Of a stretch of DNA of 64,000 nt, positions 8,456 to 18,270 are shown in pieces; position 1 is the first letter of the stretch; the number at the start of each line of letters is the position of its first letter. Origin of the DNA: Bilabrum cf. latius (Eukaryota; Bigyra: Bicosoecida; Bigyra; Bicosoecida); NCBI GenBank assembly GCA_965178125.1, contig CBCXTV010000002.1, positions 1 through 64,000 on the forward strand, written 5' to 3'. Below the pieces are notes generated by a model. That model saw only the letters and a program-made list of their open reading frames with translations, did no database searches and was not told the DNA's origin. Position numbers and translations under genes: made by a program.

Positions 8456-10014
8456 CCGTTTAGTCTGCGGCCACGAGGCACGCGGCGAGCGTTACCACCG
8501 TGGACGCCTCCGTCGACCCCGTGTCCGGACGCGACTGGGGCCCTGTTGATGAGCGCATCGTGCGGGAGAGGCTGCTGCGGACTGCTGATGAAGCGGAGCT
8601 GGTCGACAGACGGAGCATCGCTGGAGATGTCCTCCATGTCACACTCAAACAAGCGCCGTAGGGTCGAATGCAAGCGGCGCCTGCCGCTGGTAATGCCTGT
8701 CATATCGAAAGCGCCTTGCCACGAGCCAGACGAGAGCACTCTCTTCGTGCACTCAGCGACAACCCTGAGATGGCAAGAGACATCGACATGACCCGCTTCA
8801 TGACGCGAGCGCTCCTGCATCCACGTCTCCCGAAGGTCGCGCTTAAGAAGCTGAAAGACGAGAACGTCCAACGGCTGAAGCAAGAAGGTGAGTCGACCAG
8901 GAATAAACACGAGATCCATGCCAAGGCCGTGTGCGAAGTTCACAATCTCAGTGGAAATGTGTTGGGGCGCGCAGTCAAGTATCACTATTGGATAGATCTC
9001 ATGCTGAATGTCCATCCAAGAAGCGAAAAGCCGACGCAGAATGTCGAACATGAGGGACTGCGTCACCCACGAGCTCTCTCGGGCCCAGACTTCCATTCCG
9101 TCCACCATTTGGTTCGACGCCCCACGCATCAAGCGCTTGCTCAGCCGCGTGTGCTTCCCGATGAGTATACGCGGGAGTCGTCGCTGGATTTCCGGGCAGT
9201 CGCTAATGAAACCCAGAAAGGTGTACGATCCTCGATTGCTATTCGAGGCGAGGCGCTCCGTGCGCGAACCAAGCGAAGCGGGCTCCGTTCCTGACCTCGG
9301 TGCGATGTACCCGCGCATTCCCGGAAAGGCAAAGGGCACGCTGGACTCATCGAAGTTCACAAAGACGAGGCGGCGGTTGCGGGGCACTCGCGCTTCTGCG
9401 AATTCAATCCACTGATAGAAGACACGACACGCGAGTCTGACGTAATCGAGTGTTACCGGGGGCTGCTTCTTCAATCGGCCATGCCGAAGCCGCCAACGAC
9501 GACGGAAGCGCAGGAGCCACTGCCGTCGAGCCGAGTCCTTCCCCGCGCGAACGCCCATCCTCGCAAGCATGGCGAAAACCATGCTCCCAGTTGGAGCACA
9601 CCCACGCTGCTCGTTCACATGGTCGATCCAAGCAACGACAGAAGCCTCGGCGAGAAAGGTCTCCGCGCGTGCCACGGACTCTCGATGACATGAGCGAAGA
9701 GGATTTCGCTGCCACGCCTCAACTGGGCGCCTCATGGTGAGCGCGACCTCCTCATCGACCTGCCTTTGAAACTCCTCCTGCGAAGCCGTCCGCGTGGAAA
9801 CCTGTCGACTCTGCAACTGACGAGAGACATAGGTTCGAAGAGCTGCCTCGCCACCTCCGGGGTGATGACGAATAACCTCAGCGACCTGTGCCTCCATGGC
9901 GCGCAACCACGGATGGCGCAGCCCATTGCGCGCCCGTTGTCTCGCGTCTCTGAGACACTTCAGCTCCTTACTGATCCGTGCGAGCTGATCCGGCACCGAA
10001 GCAGAGGACATCAT
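8410..10014 (-). CDS. DDE transposase, pogo/Tigger-like (DDE_1 superfamily), unit A
   Basis: Predicted cut-and-paste DNA transposase acting in the nucleus. I start it at the first ATG (10,014, giving 534 aa); the frame is open to 10,047. Numbering from the first codon of the open frame (10,047), about residues 165-200 resemble the CENP-B/Tc5-type DNA-binding helix-turn-helix (ARRQWLLRFRRRWRLRHGR). The catalytic triad is D233 (VNFDESSV), D358 (IVILDCAPQH) and D394 (LQPLDVLVF), with 35 residues between the last two. This matches the family pattern, including the characteristic QPLDV block. The C-terminal 150 residues are not recognised. All three copies in the window keep the triad. I did not find terminal inverted repeats clearly paired around this gene, so its own element borders are unknown. 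Confidence 0.88.
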   Translation of the reverse strand: MMSSASVPDQLARISKELKCLRDARQRARNGLRHPWLRAMEAQVAEVIRHHPGGGEAALRTYVSRQLQSRQVSTRTASQEEFQRQVDEEVALTMRRPVEAWQRNPLRSCHRESVARAETFLAEASVVAWIDHVNEQRGCAPTGSMVFAMLARMGVRAGKDSARRQWLLRFRRRWRLRHGRLKKQPPVTLDYVRLACRVFYQWIEFAEARVPRNRRLVFVNFDESSVPFAFPGMRGYIAPRSGTEPASLGSRTERLASNSNRGSYTFLGFISDCPEIQRRLPRILIGKHTRLSKRLMRGASNQMVDGMEVWARESSWVTQSLMFDILRRLFASWMDIQHEIYPIVILDCAPQHISTEIVNFAHGLGMDLVFIPGRLTFLLQPLDVLVFQLLKRDLRETWMQERSRHEAGHVDVSCHLRVVAECTKRVLSSGSWQGAFDMTGITSGRRRLHSTLRRLFECDMEDISSDAPSVDQLRFISSPQQPLPHDALINRAPVASGHGVDGGVHGGNARRVPRGRRLNGWTPRDRAHPSAAMP

Positions 10015-10047
10015 GACGCGTGAGGAACCGGGCAGAAGATCGCTCAC

Positions 10048-10585
10048 AGCCGAAACGACGCGGACGGACCCGCTGCCAAGCTTCGCACTGCCTGTGGCCT
10101 CTGAAGATACCCGGGAGGGATAGGACGCAGGCGGGGAGCGAGAGCAAGCGAATGCCTTCCTGTCGCTGGAGGAGTGCTCAAAGCTGAAGACGCGCGGGAA
10201 GCACGCGCTCTGCTGCGGTCACACTGGCGCAAGCGAGACAAAACCAGGGAGAGGGATAGACACGTGCACAGCATTGAATACACCGCGCAGCATTGCGAGC
10301 GCGGTTTCTCGCCTGCGCTGAGCTGCCACTCTGCTCTCGTGCGGACGACATTGGCAACGGCAGCGCGTAGCTGCCAACTGGCCGTGCACGGGTACTGTAT
10401 CGGCCACGGCAGCGCTGAGCTGCCAATTTCGGGTCGAGGAGCTCTCCTGAGGAAGACGAGGCCGGGAACTTTCGGCGAACACGCACACCCACCACCGCCC
10501 GGCACATGCGACGGCAAGCAATGTAAGGAACGACGTTGCGCGATCGAATCTCGACAGGAGGCTCCGATGCAGGAGCTGCCGAGGA
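10048..10585. other. Intergenic stretch with small GGCAGC/GCTGCC stem-loops
   Basis: No gene is supported between the transposase and the coiled-coil gene. It contains two nearly identical hairpins, GGCAGC-gcgta-GCTGCC (10,359-10,375) and GGCAGC-gctga-GCTGCC (10,408-10,424), and a partial third near 10,313-10,327. The first lies inside a wider TTGGCA/TGCCAA pair (10,351-10,377). They sit about 350 bp upstream of the transposase start and could be protein-binding or RNA-structure elements. Confidence 0.6.
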
Positions 10586-11110
10586 CTAGGCACCGCCGGC
10601 GCCCGCCGCGCCGCTGGGGAGGACGACGGTCGGCGGCGGCGAGTCCTCGGAACCCATGTCGTCTGATCCTGAGGAATCCAGCACAGTTGAGGCAGTCTCG
10701 GTCATCTCCCAGTCCGTACGCACCTCAACGATGAGACGACGCGGAGGAGCAGCGACTGCTGTGTCAGGTCCGTGGATGACGCCTCCGTCCACAAGACGGA
10801 AAGACCTACCCGCAACGGAGCCGCTTGCGCCAGACATCGCACGCCGAATCACGGGATCAAAGTCTGCATGGAACCGAGGAGCCTCATCGCGCAACAGGCC
10901 TGAGAGCAGCCTGATCACACTTTGGGCGTACTCCAGCTGAGCGCTCAAGCTTTCCGCACGCTGCTGCATGTTCTCGAAGCGCTGCTGCAGGTTCGACACC
11001 GCTGTCGAGTGAGGACTCGCTGGCGGGGCGGGGTTTGGGCGCTGCGGGGTCGCCACCGCGCGACGCGGCGACCTATCGCGGACAAAGGACGTCACCTCGT
11101 TCCGCGTCAT
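10586..11110 (-). CDS. Small coiled-coil protein, about 174 aa, unknown (unit A)
   Basis: Lies upstream of the transposase on the same strand with a 540-bp gap. The first ATG is at 11,110; the frame is open to 11,134. Numbering the 182-codon frame, residues 10-35 are basic (SFVRDRSPRR). About 45-82 form a Leu/Gln-rich probable coiled coil (NLQQRFENMQQRAESLSAQL). The C-terminal 40 residues are acidic and Ser/Pro-rich. No family is recognised. The first 25 codons are duplicated in diverged form about 520 bp upstream, showing that local tandem duplication reached into the gene. A role as a transposase partner is only a guess from position. Confidence 0.5.
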   Translation of the reverse strand: MTRNEVTSFVRDRSPRRAVATPQRPNPAPPASPHSTAVSNLQQRFENMQQRAESLSAQLEYAQSVIRLLSGLLRDEAPRFHADFDPVIRRAMSGASGSVAGRSFRLVDGGVIHGPDTAVAAPPRRLIVEVRTDWEMTETASTVLDSSGSDDMGSEDSPPPTVVLPSGAAGAGGA

Positions 11111-12013
11111 GCTGCCGCACCTCTCCTTCCTCACATTGACTCGAGCCGAATCGAAACTTGCAGGGACAGACGATCCTTTACCCTAGCGCTCCCCACATCG
11201 GGCATGAGTGGAATCCGAACCAGCGCACGGCATCCCACAGGAGTTCGCACCGGGCTTGCCTCATGAGGAATCTTCCTGCGCGAAGAGGTAAAGCCACGGA
11301 CAGAAGTCAGAGGTCGCGGGATGACACTCCAGCATACATGAGCTGCCCGCTGAATCCGCCGCCCCCGAGCCCCAAGCTGACAATCGAGGTAACAAAGTAG
11401 GAATGAGCAGGCGGGGGCGATGCCACTACGTCTCGCCGAACAGCCTGCCTCGCATGCGCTGTGCTGAAGACCTTATGGGAACCAGGAAGTGTGAACGTCT
11501 GTCACGTGAGGCGGAAGGGCTCCCACTGCATCACACCCCCTCTCTGGAATGGGATTTGGGCGCTGTGGGGTCGCCACCGCGCGACGCGGCGACCTATCGC
11601 GGACAAAGGACTTCACCTCGGTCCGCGTCATGCTGCCGCACCTCGCCGAATCGAAACTTGCAGGGACAGACGATCCTTTACCCAGCGCTCCCCACCCCGG
11701 GGATGAGTGGAAGCCGCACCAGCGCACGGCATCCCACGCGAGTTCGGACCGGGCTTGCCTCATGAGGAATCTTCCTGCGCGAAGAGGTAAAGCCACGGAC
11801 AGAAGTCAGAGGGTCGCGGGATGACACTCTAGGCACACATGAGCTGCCCGCAGAATCCTCCGCCCCAAGCTCCGAGCTCACAATCGAGGTAACAAAGTAG
11901 GAATGAGCAGGCGGATGCTTTGCCACTCCGTCTCGCCAAACAGCCTGCCGGGGAACCAGGAAGTGTGGACGTCTGCCACGTGAGGCGGAAGCGCTCCCAC
12001 CGCATCACACCCT
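11031..12013. repeat. Local tandem duplication of about 500-520 bp upstream of the coiled-coil gene
   Basis: The stretch about 11,031-11,540 is repeated with small indels as about 11,551-12,013. For example, gaaacttgcagggacagac occurs at 11,153 and 11,653, and ggaaccaggaagtgtg at 11,478 and 11,951. The duplicate includes the first codons of the 182-codon gene. The remaining sequence to 12,212 holds no supported gene. The same arrangement is seen in unit B (about 37,840-38,822). Confidence 0.8.
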
Positions 12014-12212
12014 TCCCGGGCAAGATATCTAGAGAGCTGCCCAATCCTGCACGAGAAACTCGGATTTTCACACGCTGCCGACCATATCGTTCCCAATCAA
12101 ACGACCGTGCTCCTCCGACGTCGCGCTCACCTCGGCGCAAGGATGACTCACTCGCGCTCTTCCTTCCGGAGCGCCCTCACAGTACGACGGACCCATTCGG
12201 GAAGCTCCCGCG

Positions 12213-13259
12213 TCACGCTGGCATCGTGAGGAGGAACCTTTCCGCATTCTGGAGAAGCTCCATGGCCCGCTTGATGTCATCCAAGGCCTCGTCACGCGAA
12301 GGACTCTGACGCACGGCGTTGCTGCAGGAGGCGGCGCCTCCTGCAGGAGGCTCGTCGCGTGCGGGAGCACGAGCGTCGTTGTCGCCGTCACCGGTATTCG
12401 CGCCAGCTTTTGGCACCCAACGCTTCGCTTCACCCGCAGAGGAACGGACATCATGGAGACTCCAGCCACGCGCAACCAGGCACTTCGCGCACCAGTCCTC
12501 AGGGAAGAAATAGCGCAGGTTCTCCTTCTTCCGGCGGATCTGGGGAAATCGGTACGCCGGATACTCGTTTTTGCAGTTCTTGCACCACACCCACCACGGC
12601 GTCGCGTTGTCGAACTTGTCGCAACACACCCGGCAAACTGGTTGGATCCAGTCCTTCCACTTCTTGAAGTACGCCGACCGGGGCTTGCAGCACTGGCACG
12701 CGTTGCAAGTCCATGTCGCCTCCTCCGCCGGCTCCGGCGCGACCTGCCGCGGCACGTACGTCTCCCCCCATGACGACTTCGCACGGGGCTCCCATGGATC
12801 CCAGCTATCAGCGCCAGAGACCGCCCCGGCAGTGTGCGCAAGATTCACACGCTGCGATGACAATGCCTCTGCCACGCCGCCACCCGCCTTCCAAGCGGCT
12901 GCGTCGGTCCATACGTCGTCATTACCTCCGGGCACCACAGCACGTCCACCGCCGCGAGCATCCTCCTCCTCCGTCTTCTTGCCGCCGTCGTCTTCGGCGT
13001 CCTCCTTCGGCGCTGCCTTGCCGCTCTCCTCTCCGAGCATCCCCGTGGACGCCGCCTCCGCGCCGCCGCTCTCGATGTGGGAGCCGCCCGAATCATCGAC
13101 GCTTGCCGCCGCGCCGGCGTGCTCCGCCGGGGCGTCGACCTCGCGCGCCAACATGCCGCCCTCGTTTCCCATATCACCGGCGCCTCGACGCCCACGAAGA
13201 TTGCGGCCGTCTCCCAAGGAAACAGCAATGCTCTCGGACGGTTTCTCCTCAGACATCAT
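12213..13259 (-). CDS. Four-CxxC zinc-binding protein, about 348 aa (unit A)
   Basis: I place the start at the ATG at 13,259 (MMSEEKP) because fragments of this gene elsewhere share sequence from about here and upstream sequence is repetitive; the frame is open to 13,544. The N-terminal half is acidic, Gly/Ala/Lys-rich and probably disordered. In 443-codon numbering the core has four CxxC pairs: 280/283, 304/307, 321/324 and 352/355, with aromatic residues between them (YFKKWKDW, WCAKC). This spacing fits two zinc sites and loosely resembles Stc1-like or treble-clef-type domains; I do not assign a family. The C-terminus has a short predicted helix (EALDDIKRAMELLQNAE). It is one of the most re-used sources of fragments in the mosaic zone. 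Confidence 0.65.
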   Translation of the reverse strand: MMSEEKPSESIAVSLGDGRNLRGRRGAGDMGNEGGMLAREVDAPAEHAGAAASVDDSGGSHIESGGAEAASTGMLGEESGKAAPKEDAEDDGGKKTEEEDARGGGRAVVPGGNDDVWTDAAAWKAGGGVAEALSSQRVNLAHTAGAVSGADSWDPWEPRAKSSWGETYVPRQVAPEPAEEATWTCNACQCCKPRSAYFKKWKDWIQPVCRVCCDKFDNATPWWVWCKNCKNEYPAYRFPQIRRKKENLRYFFPEDWCAKCLVARGWSLHDVRSSAGEAKRWVPKAGANTGDGDNDARAPARDEPPAGGAASCSNAVRQSPSRDEALDDIKRAMELLQNAERFLLTMPA

Positions 13260-13490
13260 CGGCAAAGAGACTCGGAGAATGCCGTTCCCGCAGAGTGCGC
13301 TGCTGACTCCCGAAGCCGAAAGAGGACCCGCGGAGAAGGAATCTCGCACATGTTCCCAGGAAAAGCAACTCCCCGCCCATTCCGAATGCAAGAACGGACT
13401 CCCGCCCTTTCCGAGATCGAGGGCGCATCGCGGGCGCATGTCCCGACTCGCGATCGGCCTCGGAAACCGACCACGAATCGGTAGGAGACG

Positions 13491-13754
13491 TGCGCCCGCG
13501 TTTGAAGAATACGCGGAGAAATACGAAGCCAAGGACACGAGCATCTCCCGGGCACCTTTCCCGACTCGCAGCCGGTCTCAGAGACGACCACGAATCGGCA
13601 CGACAAGTGCGCCCGATTTCGTCCCCCGAAAAAGGACACAACTAGGACCCCGCGGAGATCCGCATCTGCTCCTCACGCGCGGAACGTGTTTCGGTACGCA
13701 AAAAGCGGTCACATGGGAGGCCCGGAAAGCGTCCGGAAAACGGTTCAGAAATAC
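13491..13754. repeat. Dispersed 265-bp repeat, copy 2
   Basis: Second in-unit copy of the repeat at 68-329, lying upstream of the four-CxxC gene. It differs by a few substitutions and small indels. Confidence 0.8.
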
Positions 13755-14378
13755 CTTGCGTCACTCCTCCTGCGCGCCAGAAATCACACGACTTTTCGGT
13801 GACCGAAACAGGGCCCAAAAAACCAAAGATTTGCCCCTTCATGCCCGAAGACACAGCGTCACCGCCAAGCTGCCATCGCGGAGAAAATAAACCAGGTGGT
13901 GATGGAAAGTTACGTTACGGTGGAGCTCAGTGTCATTTGTGTGTTCAACAGTGTGTATGATGCCGCTTCGTCTGGATGTCCGAGTCCGGATTTCACCTGG
14001 GGTATGGCCTATTGTGTGGTCACGTTCGCGTAGCTTTCACGTGTCAACAACGCGGAGGCTGCGAAAAGAACCATGCTCACGAACCATGCTCCACCGTAGC
14101 TTGATCACAACGCGGAGGCTGCGAAAAGAACCATGCTCCACCATAGCTTTCCAACAACGCGGAGGCTGCGAACGAACCGTGCACCACTGACCACCGTACA
14201 GCCCAAAAAGTACAAGTTTCTTGAACCCCAGGAGCAACATACGCGGGATACTGTCGAGCGCCCGTTCGCTCAGGTCACACGCGACAGCAAGCCGAACGCT
14301 CAGGTCGCACGCTCAGGCCACACGCGGAAGCAGCGCCACGCAAGAGGCCAGGTTGAGAGGGAAAACCGTCACGCAAGC
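13755..14378. other. Gene-free stretch with short direct repeats
   Basis: No supported gene. Three copies of a unit starting caacgcggaggctgcgaa lie at about 14,046-14,175, followed by several ctcaggtcacacgc-like motifs at about 14,270-14,330. The same arrangement occurs in unit B at about 40,855-41,140. Confidence 0.6.
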
Positions 14379-15230
14379 TCAACGCGGAGACCACGAGTCG
14401 TCATCGCTCCAAGCCTCGCGTCCAGACAGACGAACAAGCCCGCGCCATGCCTCATCGTAAAGATCCCTCTCGAAAACCCTGTGCTGCTTCATCGTTCCCA
14501 ATGTCAGAATTTTCTCCGCAGTACAACGCTGCCCCTTCCGCTCCCCGGTCTCTACAATGAGATCCAACTGCATGCGAAGTGTTCCCGAGATCTTCTTCTT
14601 GTTCGCCGCGTTCATAATCGACGTCTTTGGCGCCGCGTCGCGCGCCTTCTCGCGACAAGCACGACAAGAAATCGCACCCCTGCCGCACGGAGAATCATCG
14701 GCATAAAGCGTGCGCTGCACGCGACGTACGAGACGATCACGCATACGATGATTCAGGTCCGCCATGACACGATTGCAGCCGCAGGAAGAGCATACAAACT
14801 CCGCGAGGTCGAAAGCCTTAGAGTCCGACCAAACGACGCACTGTGTGTCCTGGGGTGCCTCACTGCCGAGCGCTGTTATGAGCACCGCCGGATGGGCCGG
14901 CGACTTAGGAAGAAGTCGCGAACCGGGAGGAAACACGCGAGGCCGCTTGAAACCGACATCTCCGGCAAGAGGCGCAAGCATCATCTCCACCTCGCCCTCC
15001 GGGGCGTGCTCGGAGGTCGACGCGGCAACCACGGCCACATACGGTGCATCGGCGATACCGACGTAGGCCATCAAGCAACGCACCCACCTTCGGCCCGCGA
15101 GCGTACACGGCGCGCCTACCGGAAGCAGAGGCTTCTGAGACCAAGAAATGTCTCGTCGGCGCGCGACGCGGCGACGTAAAAGCAAACGACCCGCCGGGTC
15201 CCAACCGCGGCACTGCGGAGACACACACAC
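14379..15230 (-). CDS. CxxC protein of up to 283 aa, unknown (unit A)
   Basis: Lies directly downstream of Rep on the same strand. The frame opens at a GTG at 15,230; the first ATG is at 15,071 (230 aa), so the start is uncertain. Numbering from 15,230, a CxxC pair at 147/150 (VCSSCGC) and a second at 189/192 (SCRAC), about 40 residues apart with basic residues between (HRMRDRLVRRVQR), suggest one zinc-binding domain of the same layout as in the 354-aa protein. The C-terminus is charged. It may be co-expressed with Rep by position; no family is recognised. The long plus-strand frame over the same DNA has no recognisable features and is taken as a shadow. Confidence 0.55.
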   Translation of the reverse strand: MCVSPQCRGWDPAGRLLLRRRVARRRDISWSQKPLLPVGAPCTLAGRRWVRCLMAYVGIADAPYVAVVAASTSEHAPEGEVEMMLAPLAGDVGFKRPRVFPPGSRLLPKSPAHPAVLITALGSEAPQDTQCVVWSDSKAFDLAEFVCSSCGCNRVMADLNHRMRDRLVRRVQRTLYADDSPCGRGAISCRACREKARDAAPKTSIMNAANKKKISGTLRMQLDLIVETGERKGQRCTAEKILTLGTMKQHRVFERDLYDEAWRGLVRLSGREAWSDDDSWSPR

Positions 15231-15272
15231 ACTTGCAACCCATCAGGCTGGGTGCCACGTGTGTGTGTGTCA
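15219..15272. other. CA/TG-repeat stem-loop between Rep and the CxxC gene
   Basis: gacacacacacac and gtgtgtgtgtgtc (13 nt each) are inverted around a loop of about 27 nt, just downstream of the Rep stop on the minus strand. It could form a hairpin in RNA near the Rep 3' end. Confidence 0.5.
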
Positions 15273-15475
15273 GGCAAGCTCCCAATACTAGGCAAGCACT
15301 CCCCCGGACGAACGCGACGGACCACATGAAACTTGCGGAATGCCCCCATGTAGAAACCACATCCTTTTTGCACACGAAACGCATTGAGGACATTAGACCT
15401 TCAGGAGCACCGAAGCGGCTGCCGCTGCGGCTCCGGCGCTCGTGTGAACCGGACTGAAAACCTCAGCGGCCGGCG

Positions 15476-17761
15476 TCAGCTCTTCTGCACATCCGTGAGA
15501 GACAACAAGTCCTCGTCGAAGTAGAGCCGATCTTTCACCTCCACTTTCGTACAGTTGTTGTCAAGCCACTCGCGGTCCACCGACTCCGTCACGTCAGAGC
15601 CCCACGAATTCGTGCAGATGATCAGGGCGATACCGTGGAGCCACACAGAGTATGCGAGGCTGTTCGTCTTGCTCTGGCCGAGCAGGGAGGGGTCAAGGCC
15701 AGCCTGAAAGACCTGTTTGTTGTTGACGACCCACAGGGCATTTGCCTCGTCGAACACAATGGCCACATGCCGACTTCGATCGAAGCCACGGAGCGGAGGT
15801 TCCACACTGCCCTGACAGTTCACAACAAGAGTCCTTTCGCTCCCGAAGAGATTCCGCGCGTACACTGTCTTCCCGAACCGGGAGTCCCCCACCAAGACAA
15901 GGAACTTGAAGCGCATGTGCGCGAACCACTCCTGACGATAGCTCTCGCGCCACTTCTCGACTTCGGGCACCACCTTAAAGGGGCGGAGCTTCGTCACTAC
16001 GTGCACCGCGGCCTGCGCGCACACCTCTCTCCTCTCCGCGGCATTCTGTATGTGGAAGTCGATGGCGCGCACTAAGTTCTCGGCGTCCCGACACCGATAC
16101 GCCACGAGTTCCCTTCTCGCGACGTCCGGATCCATTTTGAAGCGTGCGAACAACGCGTGCACGAACTTACCATTGACGACGAAATCGCGTCCGGCTCGGT
16201 AGTTCGTGGCGCAAAGCAGCGCACCGACTTTGGGAGCTTGACAATAATAGTGTAACTCCGACGCGCCACGTTCCTGCGCTTTCGCTGACCGCCCGGAGCC
16301 GTACACGACATTCGGCCTGCTGCCGGCCCACATGAAATCCTCCGCCACGCGACAACGATGCGACTTCTCGGAATCCGTCATGCATACGTGGAAGTGCACC
16401 AAGTTTGCGGCGTGCTTGCGGTGCAGGGAGAGCTCCATTTTCATGGACAGCTGAGGCCACATCATCCGCCGCGCGATGTCCTGCGCCCATGCCTTGAAGG
16501 TGGCCCAAAGCTCCACATAGAACGGAGACGCGAGAACCAATCGCCTCAGGACGCCCCTTGCCACGGATGCCGACATGATGTCGCGCACAGGCTCCTTTTC
16601 GACACCCCAGCGACCGTGAAAGGTAAGCATCACGGCCCTTCCCCGCCTCGTGTTCTTGTCGGACGCAGGCACAATCTCGCCCACGGGCACTGAATGCGAT
16701 CCCGGATTCCTCACAACTTCGTCCCGCTGCCGCGCAAGCTCCGGGAAGAGCTCCTCGAAACGAAGCTGGCAAGGAGTGTCCTCCGCCCCCGCAGCCCAGT
16801 CTTTCAAGATGCACATGCGGTCACCGGGTACATTGCGAAGCGCCTCCCTGATGAGGCACCGCTTCCGCTGGTGTGACACCGACGCCGGAAACGCCAACTT
16901 GAAATCGTCAGGGAAAACCCGCAGGAGACGATAGATGACACTATCAATAGGACGAGTCGAAGGCCTTCCAGTCGAGCGCTGCGGCCCAGACGCTCCGGCC
17001 GCGGCACGAGCCGCGGGCGGAGGTCCGAGATGAGCCGCAAGACTCGATGCTGCATCGCCCTCAGCAGGGTCGCACTTCTGCCGAAGACGCCGCCTCTTCA
17101 CGGGGGGCACGAAATCGGGAAGCATGAGCATCTGCGGTCGCCCCCTCGCATCGGGCGCAGAATCCTCGATGGGCAGAACCCCACGGTAACCTTGACTACT
17201 CCGCAGAAGCTGCACCGGCAAAAGTACTTCCTCTGACGGGGGTTCCAAATTGATGACACCCGCGGCGAGCGCTTCGGAGGCAGCAACGCGGCCAGGAATG
17301 TCGCCCTCAACGCTGAGGCCCTCATAAAGGACTCGTTCACCCACTACGCCGATCTGCCACTGACCGCTCGACTTGCCGTGGGACAACAAGCAGGCTCCCG
17401 GATCGCCCTCGCATTCTGCCTCGCATGCGACCTCGCATGAGGCCTCAATCATGTCGAGACTGGCGTCGAAGTCGTTCTCCGCATCGTCAAAGCCAAAACT
17501 CGGGACAGCGGCCGCGCGCGCTGCAGCCACCGAATTGGAGACACCGAGGCCACACGAGCACGTTGGGGACGCCTCGGACACCCCTAACAAAGCAGAGGTC
17601 GCCGTCGTGGACGCTTCTGACTCCTGGCTTGTGGGGAGGCCATCGCACGGCACGCAGCTCGCGGAAACCCACGCGGGATCCCAGGAGCAGGATGCGACTC
17701 GGGACTTCAGCGACTCGGCAACAGACAAACTCATCGTTTCGCCCTTGAACGGAGCCGACAT
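15476..17761 (-). CDS. Rep-like HUH endonuclease / SF3 helicase, 761 aa (unit A)
   Basis: Predicted rolling-circle replication initiator of the CRESS-DNA type, joining an HUH nickase to a superfamily 3 helicase. It starts with ATG at 17,761, which sits inside an 18-bp palindrome. Residues 1-270 form an extra, low-complexity N-terminal region unusual for compact CRESS Reps, with a basic nuclear-localisation-like stretch at 221-229 (VKRRRLRQK). Candidate motif I is about 375-383 (RAVMLTFHG). Motif II is HFH at 456-458. The nicking tyrosine is probably in HYYCQAPK (505/506). Walker A is GDSRFGKT (625-632), Walker B is IVFDEA (668-673) and motif C is IICTN (714-718). All expected motifs are present and uninterrupted here. 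Fragments of the gene are scattered in the mosaic zone. It could be a genomic relic of a virus- or plasmid-like element, or the replicase of this unit. Confidence 0.87.
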   Translation of the reverse strand: MSAPFKGETMSLSVAESLKSRVASCSWDPAWVSASCVPCDGLPTSQESEASTTATSALLGVSEASPTCSCGLGVSNSVAAARAAAVPSFGFDDAENDFDASLDMIEASCEVACEAECEGDPGACLLSHGKSSGQWQIGVVGERVLYEGLSVEGDIPGRVAASEALAAGVINLEPPSEEVLLPVQLLRSSQGYRGVLPIEDSAPDARGRPQMLMLPDFVPPVKRRRLRQKCDPAEGDAASSLAAHLGPPPAARAAAGASGPQRSTGRPSTRPIDSVIYRLLRVFPDDFKLAFPASVSHQRKRCLIREALRNVPGDRMCILKDWAAGAEDTPCQLRFEELFPELARQRDEVVRNPGSHSVPVGEIVPASDKNTRRGRAVMLTFHGRWGVEKEPVRDIMSASVARGVLRRLVLASPFYVELWATFKAWAQDIARRMMWPQLSMKMELSLHRKHAANLVHFHVCMTDSEKSHRCRVAEDFMWAGSRPNVVYGSGRSAKAQERGASELHYYCQAPKVGALLCATNYRAGRDFVVNGKFVHALFARFKMDPDVARRELVAYRCRDAENLVRAIDFHIQNAAERREVCAQAAVHVVTKLRPFKVVPEVEKWRESYRQEWFAHMRFKFLVLVGDSRFGKTVYARNLFGSERTLVVNCQGSVEPPLRGFDRSRHVAIVFDEANALWVVNNKQVFQAGLDPSLLGQSKTNSLAYSVWLHGIALIICTNSWGSDVTESVDREWLDNNCTKVEVKDRLYFDEDLLSLTDVQKS

Positions 17762-17777
17762 TATTTGCGCAAATAAT
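17760..17777. promoter_or_regulatory. 18-bp perfect palindrome over the Rep start codon
   Basis: ATTATTTGCGCAAATAAT reads the same on both strands, is AT-rich in a GC-rich context, and overlaps the Rep ATG. This is the position expected of an operator for self-repression by a dimeric protein, though the binding protein is unknown. It is conserved in unit B at 44,584-44,601. Confidence 0.65.
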
Positions 17778-18270
17778 CCTTCGACGAATCGCGGAATGCC
17801 TCAAGATAGAACACTTGCCTCCGACACGCAATGCCCAGAATCCTTGCTGTTCGAAACACCGAAACTGCTGACACGGGACACACATGAGCACCGAGGCAGC
17901 TGAGTCTGCAGCTCGTGCCGCCCTGGGCGAGGTAGTACCGCTTCCGAGGGAAGGATTCTCGAAGCCAACGAAGGAAAGCATGGCGTTGCAATTAGCACGA
18001 TCACAAACGCACTTCGGAGCCTGCCAGAGAGGATGACCGACCGACCGCCTTCTCGAACATAGAAACCGGCGAATACCACATGAGGCACGACGTTCCAGGG
18101 CATCCGAACCTGCGACATACGCCAAAAAGGCCTCGCCGACAACCTGAAATGCACGCGAAATCGACAACCGAACGCCCAAAATCAGCCATCGGAACCCCCC
18201 CTCGAGGCAGCGCCTTCGGAGACATTTTCGGCCAGCGAAAAAAATGCGAAACACGACTGGAGGAGGCGAG

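Noticed and set aside
14133-15179. 348-codon plus-strand frame
   Set aside because: It is antisense to the CxxC gene, opens because of GC-rich codon bias, and has no recognisable motif.
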